This document shows positions 1-8,370 of a stretch of 23,302 nucleotides of DNA, one piece after another (position 1 is the stretch's first letter; each line of letters begins with the position of its first letter). The stretch is from assembly GCA_049999765.1 (NCBI GenBank), contig JBNGIQ010007118.1, positions 1 to 23,302 of the forward strand, read 5' to 3'. A model generated the notes under the pieces. The model had not been told where the DNA came from. It was given only the letters and a program-made list of their open reading frames with translations, and ran no database searches. Position numbers and translations under genes: made by a program. This DNA comes from Phaeoceros laevis (lineage: Eukaryota > Anthocerotophyta > Anthocerotopsida > Notothyladales).

Positions 1-50
1 GTAATTGTTGTATAAATAGGAAAGCGCTGAAGTCACTAAAAAAAAAAAAA
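1..50. other. sequence upstream of the visible 5' LTR block, with A13 run
   Basis: These 50 bases do not match the equivalent upstream part of the 3' LTR (8781-8830). They contain a TATA-like TATAAATA at about 11-18 and end in 13 consecutive A (38-50), exactly where LTR homology begins at 51. Either the 5' LTR was truncated here, or a poly(A)-tailed retroposon inserted into it. The window is too short on this side to decide. Confidence 0.5.
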
Positions 51-266
51 TACATATATGTTTAGTTATAGTCATGGACATTAGCAAGTGTTCCCTCTAC
101 GTGGGAACTTAGTTAACGGCCTGCTCAAGTAGCAGGCCAGCTTCAGTTACGCGCGAGTGAAGGCTGTGCATGCGACATTCATTGTGACTTGTGAGAAGCT
201 CAAGGGACGCGATCATGGCGCCAAGATTGCAACGGCAAGGAAGATCTCGGCGCCCTAGCGCGGCCG
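51..266 (+). repeat. 5' LTR, partial (3' portion only)
   Basis: This block matches 8831-9036 almost base for base, ending at the shared CCCTAGCGCGGCCG. Differences are about four substitutions, one extra C in a CCC run and an extra 9 nt near 119-127. The first 460 bp of the LTR (the equivalent of 8371-8830) is absent. The extra 9 nt completes a perfect 8-bp hairpin at 118-138 (GGCCTGCT, 5-nt loop, AGCAGGCC) that the 3' copy lacks. The true LTR 3' end is uncertain: both copies diverge after 266/9036 without a CA dinucleotide, so one of them may be truncated. Confidence 0.8.
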
Positions 267-663
267 TCTTAGGGCTGGCCAGCAGCCACCACTGGCAGTT
301 TTGCAATTCTCCAGCAGGAGCAGCCGCTCAGCGCTGCTGCCTTGTGCATGACATTTCTGGATTTCACCTTTTTGCAAAGAAGCACTTAGGCTGTCGTCAC
401 AGCCTGATCTTTTGCATTTGTGTGTCGCAATCTCGGAATTGGTGACTGAGCTAACTCTGTTTCCACTTTGTGCTTGCTTGCATGTGTCTTCTGGTGACAT
501 TCTGCTACGCTACGCATCAAAGTGCTCACCAATTGCAAAACTGTGAGGCAACTCTTGCTGTTTGAGATAGCAAGAGGAGCGAGGATTCAAGGCCGTCATC
601 CCGGTGTTGCCAGCCACAACAACACAGCTTGTTGGGCAGCCACCATGAGCTGCGAAAAGCATT
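267..663 (+). other. untranslated leader of the retrotransposon
   Basis: About 400 bp between the last LTR-shared base and the first gag ATG. No long frame here looks coding. Retrotransposon leaders usually contain the primer-binding site and packaging signals. Several TGG-starting stretches occur (for example near 294, 452 and 494), but none is a tRNA complement I can assert. Part of this stretch could still be U5. Confidence 0.5.
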
Positions 664-2211
664 ATGAGCTTGTGGAGGAGAGGCAGCATGGAGGAGGGAC
701 AGGCTGAGGAGCCTTGTGGTTACAGCTTGCGGTCAAGAAGGGTTCCTTTCCAGCCCCCAAGACTCCCGGTGCACCAAGGACAGCGGGAGGTGGTGACACA
801 ATTGCCAGCAAACCCTGGTTTGCTTGAGAATATGCCAAGTCTGCTTGAGCACAGTGGTAGGGATCACTCGTGGAGTGCGAGCCCAGTGCAGCAGTCTGTG
901 TATTTTGAGGAGCAAGCCTTGCGACCCGTGACGCTTTGGAGTACGAAGGGGGAGGAAGGGCAACAGCATCTTCAAGCTTCCACCTTCCCATGGGAAGATG
1001 AAGTGACTTCTGTCACCACATCAACGTGGAGTGCCAGGACGAGGGAAACTGGCTGGAACAGTCCCGATGACATGGATACCTCAGTGCTGAACAGTGGCAA
1101 GGCAGAGAAATTCTCAGGTGAACCAGGCACTTTGTCTCCTAGGGAATTTTGCATTTTTTACAGATCTGTGGTTTTTGAATTACGCTTCAAGTATGCGGAT
1201 ATCTTTACGCCTCAGTATGCTTTTGAGCATATAAGCAAATATCTGACAAAAGAAGCTGCCATTCTGCATGATAGCAACTTTGATCAGCTAACAGAAGTGC
1301 GTGTGGCAAGAAACCTTGCATATTTGCAGGCTATTGCAGATGCTCATGATGCAGCCTTGGCAGCAGCAAGGGCTGCATGGGTACCCTCTGTGGAGCAGCC
1401 AGAGATTCCCACGCTTGTTCAGTTGACACCTGAGCAGCTGCTGGATGCAGTCGCTAGTATTGATCACATGGTAGAGACAACTGCAGTAGCTGACCCCGTG
1501 AAAGCATTTTTTGACATTTTGGAAAGAGAGTTTCCTTCCAAAAATGGTGACAAGATCTTGGAGATGGCAAACTTCAAATGACGCAAGGGCGAAACCCTAA
1601 AAGGCATGTACAGGAGACTGGATGACTTGAGGCAAGAAACTAGTTCAGGTGATGATCATGCAGCAGCCTTGAAATACCTGCAGGCGTTAGAAGATGATGC
1701 TTTTGTTCATTTCCAAGTATTGACTAAGGTTTTTCATGTCTATGGTGATCGGTACACCTTGCGACAAGTGTATGAAACAGCTGAAGATTTAGAAGTATGC
1801 AATGTCCATTATCGGGCATCAGCTGGAGTGGGCATGACTGAGCATCATACGAAATTGGCTGCAGCACAGAATTTGCGGGTCTCTACTAGCACTCCTGCTG
1901 GCAAGACCTTAGCACTGCCTGCACCTAAGCCAGCTAAGTCAGCTCATGCAGTAGCTGTTTCTATATACTGCAATTATTGTGCCTTGCCAGATCACACCTC
2001 TAATGTGTGCAAAGCTGTGAAAGAGAATTTAACATGTACTCATTGTGGCAAGACTGGGCATGTGGAGGAGGTGTGCTATGGCAAGTATCCAGACAGGAAC
2101 CCTTGGAAGAAACACACAACGGCTGCAGGGGCAGCAGCAGCTACACCAATCACAGCGCATGCAGCTGTAACATACTGCAGTGGTAGGAGCCCTAGGGGTA
2201 GGGAAGTCTAA
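664..2211 (+). pseudogene. gag: gag polyprotein (capsid plus two CCHC zinc knuckles), interrupted by TGA
   Basis: Gag forms the virus-like particle and packages element RNA. One frame is open from ATG 664 to TAA 2209 except for a TGA at 1579-1581, so the 305- and 201-codon halves are one ancestral gene. Translation might instead begin at ATG 688, which has a better initiation context. The segment around 1110-1560 resembles retrotransposon capsid (motif near FSGEPGTLSPREF followed by helices). The nucleocapsid follows with two perfect CX2CX4HX4C knuckles between 1969 and 2076 (CNYCALPDH and CTHCGKTGH). An Ala/Pro-rich tail follows. The TGA could come from a CGA (CpG decay), but that is inference. 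The frame overlaps the next open frame (+1) between 2171 and 2211. Confidence 0.88.
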
Positions 2212-3220
2212 AATAGCCAGACAGAAGGAGAAAGCTCGAGCAACTATCGCAGCCATGACTGCGGAGCTGCAAAAGCTGGCATCAGCTGCTGCACCTCCTG
2301 TGACAGAAGCACAGAAGATGACAGCCCTGTATGCGGAGTTTGAGGCACTGCAGGCACGCATGCCACCAGTGGTGCCATCCATGACAACTCAATACATGTT
2401 GCCTGACTCATCCAGGGTTCCAACTATGGTACGTCCTCAACATTCAGATGTGCCTTCCAGCAGTGCACCTGTAGCAGGTACATGGCCTTACCCGCAAGGG
2501 TATGCCTACCCCTTTCAGGCCATGGCTGCTAGCAGGGTTCACATGGATTTGGAGGATGATGATGGCATTGACTACAGGAGTCCCTTAGCTCGGAGAGCAT
2601 TAGCTGCGCAGGCTAATGATAGGACTACGTCCATTCTGGCAGCCACCAAGAGTAGAGCTAGGCAGACTATGCCTAGGTCATACGACCCCATGACTCCAGA
2701 ACAGGAGTGGAGGTACGCTGCCAGGCTTGCACCTCATATTTTGCCTATTGGAGGCATCAGGCAAGCGGTAGCTAGGCAAACTATGGATGATGCCCTCTAT
2801 AATGAGGCTACACTGGCAGCTGCTAGGGAGCTACCCGAGGATAAGGAAGGGGAGTCGGTACGAATACCCCCAGCCCCTTTAGTTACCGCTGCTAGGAGAA
2901 CCATGCGTTCTACACCTTCCAGGGTTAACCAGATTCCAAGTGCTCCACTTTTGCCTGCAGCTGCGAGACAGAACACAGCACAGGTGTTACCTCCTATCGC
3001 CAGGCCAGGTCTCACACCTCGGCAGCTGGTCAGCAGGAATATGGCGGCACCATTGTTCTCATGCCACGATCTGCAGATCTCGGCCGCTCAAGTCATGGAT
3101 GCATTCCGACAATGTCAACATGAGGATGAAGCAGCAACGGTGGATTTGCTCACACCTGACATGTTTTCTGATGCAGATGGGAATCTGGGGGAGCCAGAGC
3201 AGGTTGCACCCATTGCATAG
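2171..3220 (+). pseudogene. Ala/Pro/Gln-rich linker region between gag and protease
   Basis: This open frame of about 346 codons lies in +1 relative to gag. It opens after a TAA at 2168 and closes at TAG 3218. No known domain was recognised. The first 60 residues are Ala/Lys/Glu-rich and probably helical or coiled coil (KIARQKEKARATIAAMTAEL). The rest is rich in Ala, Pro, Met and Arg with repeated 'ARRT/ARQT'-like phrases, suggesting a disordered spacer. Protease resumes in the original gag frame, so either two compensating indels flank this segment or a programmed +1 shift precedes it. It belongs to the element's polyprotein rather than being a separate gene; its function is unknown. Confidence 0.6.
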
Positions 3221-3228
3221 AAGGCTTA

Positions 3229-4107
3229 GTGGCAGGTGATGTGCACATCGCCAGCGCTGCCTTAGCACAAGCCAGTAGGCACAATCTTGTGATTGCACCA
3301 GATCAAAAGAATGTTGTTCGAGTGCATGCTGCTCTGGTAGACAATAGGAGTAGTGTTGTTACCATGCATGGTTTTCAACCAGAGGTAGTGCTTATGGACA
3401 CAGGGGCAGAACCCGTCATTCTGGGTAAACGAATGGCCGAGGCACTGACCAGTCGAGGTGTCCAGCTGAAGGATTCTAAGTGGCATATCCGTACTGCTGG
3501 TGGAGGTGTGGAACCTCTCATGGGTGAGACCGTTGAATGCATTCCGCTGTGTTTTAAGGCAGGCACGCCCGATGAGTACACTGTGCATGTGCGTTGTCTT
3601 CTCACTACGGCAACCACATACGATGTGCTGCTAGGTATGGAGGCACTATTTCCGCCTGGATTTATGATTGATTTGTGTATTGAGACAGCATTTTTCAGAC
3701 TAGACTGGGAGCATCCAGATCGGCTGGCAGCCATTCCGTTACATCTGCACGGGCAGCAGGGGCCTCGGCATGCTTTTGTGGCACAAACCAACTTTCGCGT
3801 TGTTTGCGAAAGGCATCAGCCGGAATCAGCACCCCTACTGGCATATCATGTCACATGTGAAGAGGCTGTGGAGTCGGACGACGATGCATGTGCTTATTTT
3901 ACAGATGCATTTACTTTGAGCTCGATGACTAACGGTGCTGTGGTTCCTGCTTTGTCGGAAGACACCACTCAGCTCCTCCATCGAGCCCATTCTACAATGC
4001 AGACAGCTGTGAACCAGCTGGGGAGCCTAGCACCATCAGCAGTCATGGGGGGGCATCCAGCTGTGCCCCTAGATCAGCAGGTGGTTGCCTGGCAGCCACC
4101 CAACACT
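3229..4107 (+). pseudogene. pol: pol: retropepsin-type aspartic protease and downstream spacer
   Basis: The protease cleaves the retrotransposon polyprotein. The catalytic triad MDTGAEPV lies with its Asp codon at 3397-3399. The hydrophobic strand plus glycine typical of the C-terminal half of retropepsins appears about 80 residues later as YDVLLGMEAL (around 3620-3650). The frame is open from 3172 and no ATG is needed, because pol is made as part of a polyprotein; the nominal start at 3229 is a GTG. About 130 residues of unrecognised acidic spacer separate protease from the methyltransferase, in the same frame. The protease segment itself shows no internal stop. Confidence 0.88.
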
Positions 4108-5079
4108 GGTCTTGTGCTGATCGAGCTTTTTGCAGGCTTGGCCACTGGACTTGAGGCCGTTCTACGAGCTGGCCTTAAGGTACACATATACATTTACTGT
4201 GATTTGGATGCTGAGGTGAGGACTGTGGCAGCTGCACGGTTACAGCAACTGCACAATGAGTATCCCCAGCTATTTTCGCTTGATGCATTCTCAGCATTTT
4301 TTACCACATTGCCGCAAGATGTCTGCTTGATCCAGCAATCACATGTGGACATCATAGGCCATGTTGATTTGATCATTGCTGGCTGGGAATGTCAGGGTTT
4401 CAGTATGGCAGGGGAAGGAGGAGGCATAGCTGATTTTCGCTCTGCTCTGTTTTCAGATCTTCTTGCTGTGATGATGCTTTTTCAAAAGCTCTCACCACAA
4501 TTAGGTTATGTGTTGGAAAACAGCCCGGCCCAGCTTGATCCTCGCTTGCCTGTTTGACAGGATGCTGCTCTGGTCACACATTTTGTGGGACGACCTCTTT
4601 TGGTGGATGCTGCAACATGTAATTCTTATGCACACAGGTTGCGTAATTACTGGACCAACTTGGCACCACTCTCTATTTTGGAACTCAGTTTTTTGCACAC
4701 TCTCCGTGACTCACATTTGCAACTTAGTGATATCATGGCCAGCACCAGGTCGGCACCCGCAAGCTGTTCAGCACAAGGACAAGCCTCCTTGGACAGATGC
4801 CAACATTCCCGGGGAGCCCCGCAAGGTATGGCCGACACTGGTTTCTTTTCCGCAGTCATATGCATTCCTGCAAGGCGGCCTAGGTACTGTCCAGGACACT
4901 CTCACTGGCAGGGAAGACGAGCCTTCGCCAGTGGAGCGTGAGCTCGCAAGCTATGGGATTTAGGGCAGGTACCACTAGAGGGGCATCCCTTTCTCGCCCT
5001 CGCCGATGCACTCTGTTAGGCCGTGCTATGGATCTCAATTGCCTGACATGGTTGTTGGCTTTGAGTCTCATGTTTCAAA
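4108..5079 (+). pseudogene. C5-cytosine DNA methyltransferase domain inside pol, degraded
   Basis: C5-MTases transfer a methyl group from AdoMet to cytosine C5. Motif I (ELFAGLATGLEAVLRAG, from about 4123) is the AdoMet loop and is followed by an acidic CDLD. Motif IV is DLIIAGWECQGFS, with the nucleophilic Cys codon at 4390-4392. Motif VI is VLENS, with Glu at 4516. After an in-frame TGA at 4555 the same frame gives the late block AHRLRNYWTNL (about 4630-4662), resembling DNMT3/DRM-type enzymes. A +1 shift near 4740 leads to PTLVSFPQSYAF and PSPVEREL. Another near 4945-4955 leads to MGF and the C-terminal GRAMDLNCLTWLLA (5019-5060). It sits directly between protease and RT in the polyprotein. 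Linear motif order argues against a DRM-type rearrangement. The PCQ of most C5-MTases reads ECQ here. This copy cannot make the full enzyme. Confidence 0.87.
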
Positions 5080-6780
5080 TGTACTATAGCTGCTTGCCTT
5101 TAGTACATTCCGCTTTGCTGGATTATGTGGCCCATCCTGACATGGTGCATATGAGGCAGCTGCGCAGTTACGCCTTCGATCTCACTGCCGGGGGGGAGGA
5201 GACACCAGGTTCGTGCCATCTTTCAGCAGGATTCTCGGCTATTCCTTCACCTCAAGTGGATCATGGAGCAGGTCTTGGCCACCCTCTTGAGCAGGCCAAG
5301 CTAGCAGCTACAGCTGCCACTCATTCCTGGACATTTGGACACAAGCTTTCAGCAGCTCAGAGACGGCAGCTGCATAATTTGCTGATCAAACACCAGGATT
5401 GTTTTGCATTTAGCATGTCTGATTTGCGCCAATGTAGTGTTTTGAAGTTTCGCATTTCCTTGACATCAGAAGAGCCAGTGTGGCGGAAGCGGCATCGGCT
5501 TAGCAAGGCAGAGTGGGATTTTGTAGATCAAAGATGTCAAGAGCTACACAAGGCAGGTCTTATTAGGCCATCCACATCTGACTATGCGGCAGCTACCGTC
5601 ATGCCTGCAAAGAAAGATTGCCATGGCTTGTGGACAGAAAAACGCATGTGTGGTGACTATAGACCTCTCAACAGGCTAACTCCACAGGATAGGTACCCCG
5701 TTCCTTTGCCAGAAGAAATATTTGACAGCCTTGGTGCTTCTAAGGTTTTCTCTATTTTAGATCTCAGGCAAGGGTTCAACCAGATTCAGATTGTGGAGGA
5801 GGACATCAAGAAAACGGCATTTCATGGCAGCAGCCAACTTTGGGAGTGGCTGGTCATGCCTTTTGGTTTGCGGAATGCTCCTGTTACTTTTCAGCGTGTG
5901 ATGGACAGAGTGCTGGCTGGTGCTGACCACTTGTGTTGCTACATCGATGATGTGTTGGTGCACAGTCCGGATTTTGCTACTCACCTTCTACATCTAGAAG
6001 ATTTGTTCATACGGCTGAAGGGTGCCAACCTCCGTTGTCATCCCAGCAAATGTGAGTTTGCTATGGATACCGTTGTATAATTGGGACATCGCATTGTGCC
6101 TGATGGCATCACCCCGCATCAAGCCAAGGTAGATGCTATTGCAGGTATGGTTGTGCCCACAGATCTGTCCAGGTTGAGAGCTTTCTTAGGGTTAGCTAAC
6201 TATTACCAAACATATGTCCAGGATTTTAGTAAGATTGCAAGGCCCTTGTATGACCTACTCAAGAAAGATGTTGCCTGGATATGGACGGAGACATGTCAAG
6301 CCGCATTTGAGGGACTTAAAGCTAGTCTCATGCAAATGCCTGTCATGCGCAGACCAGATTTTGACAAGCCTTTCTTGCTGCATACTGATTGGAGTGCTCT
6401 TGGCATCGGAGCTGTGCTTGCACAAGTGGACGAGGGAGGTACGGAACAGGTCATTGCTTATGCTTCTCGTAGTAACAGTCGTGCTGAATCCAACTACTCG
6501 AGTTATGAAGGAGAATGCTTGGCAGTGGTATGGTCTGTTATCCATTTTCGTCCCTACTTACATGGCCGCAGATTTACTATTGTTACTGATCATCAGCCTT
6601 TACATTGGTTGATGACCAATGATAAGTTAAGTGGAAAGTTAGCCCGTTGGGCATTGTTGCTGCAAGAATATGACATGGAGATCTTGCATAGGCCAGGGCT
6701 GACACATCAAAATGCAGATGCTCTGTCTCGTAGCCCTATGCAATCCACTGTGGATGTTTCAGCAGCTAGGCAGGATTTCG
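5080..6780 (+). pseudogene. pol: pol: reverse transcriptase and RNase H
   Basis: RT copies element RNA into cDNA and RNase H removes the RNA strand. The frame (mod 3 = 0) is open from 4938 to 6077. RT starts near 5390. The palm motif A region reads FSILDLRQGFNQI (about 5749), MPFGLRNAPVTFQRVMD is near 5860, and the catalytic YIDD is at 5940-5951. A TAA at 6078-6080 breaks the 'GH.I...GI' strand just after the palm; the same frame continues with the connection region. RNase H follows with Asp at 6387 (HTDWSALG), Glu in YEGECLAV (about 6504-6520) and Asp at 6588 (VTDHQPLHWL). It ends with NADALSR near 6715, the usual RNase H terminus of Ty3/gypsy elements. Only the single stop damages this part. 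Confidence 0.93.
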
Positions 6781-8175
6781 ATCATGCATATGTGCAGGCT
6801 TCCGGTTGGACAGCTGCAGCATTTCTTTCACTGCTGGTGAACACCGTAGCTCGGGCTGTGTCTACTCCTCAGCCCACCGACATATGGCACGATCATGCCA
6901 GCATGCAGTTTCTTAGAACGGGCAGCATGCCCGAAGGATGTTCAGCAGCAGAGAAAGACTGTATATCCCACAGGTGCAAGCGGTTTGCATGGCAGACTGA
7001 CCACTTGGTGCGTGTGGTGGCTCAAGGTGAACGGGTGGTGCCCCCGCCACATGAGCGGCGTGCTCTTGTACAGCGGGTACATGACGAGATGGGTCATTTT
7101 GGAGTCAAGAGGACTGACAGCTTGTTGCTGCCACATTTCTTCTGGACATGCATGTTTTCACAAGTACGTGAAGTGGTGGCGCGGTGTGAATAGTGTGACA
7201 GGGTGCAAGCACATTTTACTGCCCGGCAGCCGGTGCTGCATCCACTGCCCATCCAGGGCCTTTTCTACAGATGGAGTTGTGACTTGGCTGGAGAACTTCC
7301 CAAGACCCCGCGCGGTAATGTCTACATAATGGTGATGATTGAACATTTCAGCAAATGGGTAGAACTTGTAGCCTTGCCTAACAAGGAGGCTGCCACCACT
7401 GGTCATGCCTTTTTAAACTGTGTACTCAGCCGCTTTGGAGCTTGTGCAGAGTGCCTAACAGATCATGGTTCTGAATTTTGTGGTGCTTTCCAAGAAATGT
7501 TGGATTGGGCCCTTGTAGATCACTGTCGCACCTCACAGGAGCATCCCCAGGCAGATGGTTTGGCGGAAAGAATGGTGCAGACTATAAAGAGAGGGCTGCG
7601 CAAGCTATGTATGACGCAGCATCCGCATGATTGGGATCTCATGCTACCCTACATAGCTATGGGGTACCGATTTAGCAAGCAGGATGCACTTAGTGATTTT
7701 TCGCCGTACTTTTTGCTGTTTGGGCGGCATCCAATCCCGCCATCTTCAATTGCTGCTACTATGGAGCAGGTTGTTGACTTGGACAACCCCAACACATGGG
7801 CTACTGTTATTTCAGACCGGGCAGCCTTGTTTCGCGCGTGCAATCCCTATGGCCATGGGCAATCTGCAGATTGTGCAACATCGGGACACCCTTCGTTATG
7901 CTCATACTCGAGGTGGTAGCTATCTTCTCAAGGCGAGGAAATTCGAGCCAGGTGATTTTGTGTACCTGCAGAAGCAAACAGCTCACACCTTGGATACTGC
8001 AGCTAGCCGCATTATTTTGAGGGTGAAGCAGGTCAAGCCATTTGGAGTGCTCGTGTTACAAGGCCAAGATGGCAGGACGTGGAATGATCATCAGAAAAAC
8101 TGCGTGCCTTGTCACTTGCCCAACCTCGATCCTACAGTGGTTACAGCAAATTGGAGGCATCCACCGGATTTTCCT
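6781..8175 (+). pseudogene. pol: pol: integrase (HHCC zinc domain, DDE core, C-terminal domain)
   Basis: Integrase inserts the cDNA into host DNA. The N-terminal zinc motif has HX4H (HDEMGH, about 7080-7097) and a CX2C whose third position is a TAG (7191-7193), so the stop falls inside the zinc finger. The core carries Asp 7281 (WSCDLAG), Asp 7461 (LTDHGSEF) and Glu 7566 (GLAERMVQ), with 34 residues between the last two. After LFGRHPIPPSS the frame shifts by +1 near 7840-7850 and continues with MGNLQIVQHRDTLRYAHT, then GDFVYLQKQ and RIILRVKQVKPFGVLVL. The last is a C-terminal DNA-binding-like domain comparable to the GPY/F module. No chromodomain follows; a PHD finger takes that place. Confidence 0.9.
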
Positions 8176-8334
8176 TGTAAGGTTTGCTTGCATATTGATG
8201 ATGCAGCACAAAATTTAATGTTAATGTGCGATCATTGTAATAGCGGGTATCACATATTTTGCTTACGGCCTCCTCTAACTTTAGTTCCTGATGGCATCTG
8301 GTCGTGCCCAGCATGCTCACCGTCTTCTTCATGA
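8176..8334 (+). CDS. C-terminal PHD finger of the pol polyprotein
   Basis: The last 52 residues before TGA 8332 form a complete C4HC3 PHD finger: CKVC, 13 residues, CDHC, four residues, His, two residues, Cys, 14 residues, CPAC, with the conserved Trp before the last Cys pair (GIWSCPAC). The Cys codons run from 8176 to 8316. PHD fingers bind histone tails, commonly the H3 N-terminus, and the 'PP.....P.G.W.C..C' tail is typical. It is fused in frame to the integrase C-terminal domain (frame open from about 7845), the place where chromoviruses carry a chromodomain. A role in steering integration to certain chromatin is inference. This segment shows no damage. Confidence 0.9.
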   Translation, partial: CKVCLHIDDAAQNLMLMCDHCNSGYHIFCLRPPLTLVPDGIWSCPACSPSSS

Positions 8335-8360
8335 CGGCTGCAACATTGCTAGCTCAATGC

Positions 8361-8370
8361 TGGGGGGGAG
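8361..8370 (+). promoter_or_regulatory. polypurine tract (plus-strand primer)
   Basis: TGGGGGGGAG lies 26 bp after the pol stop and immediately before the TG that begins the 3' LTR. A purine run in this position is the RNase H-resistant primer for plus-strand synthesis in LTR retrotransposons. Confidence 0.8.

Noticed and set aside
109-500. Short open frames on both strands in the 5' LTR and leader
   Set aside because: They overlap LTR sequence repeated at 8831-9036, have no motif and are not shared intact by both LTR copies.
267-663. Primer-binding site for a specific tRNA
   Set aside because: Several TGG-initiated stretches exist, but none is a complement to a tRNA 3' end that I can name with confidence.
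3262-3791. Minus-strand open frames of 108 and 138 codons over the protease region
   Set aside because: They are antisense shadows of the protease, whose DTGA and downstream GMEAL motifs are on the + strand.
4108-5079. Methyltransferase as a separate host gene interrupted by the retrotransposon
   Set aside because: Its start shares the protease frame without a stop and its end shares the RT frame, so it is part of the element's polyprotein.
664-8334. Reassigned stop codons (alternative genetic code) explaining the in-frame stops
   Set aside because: All three stop types occur and frameshifts are also needed, and the neighbouring LINE also shows frameshifts and deletions. Ordinary decay is simpler.
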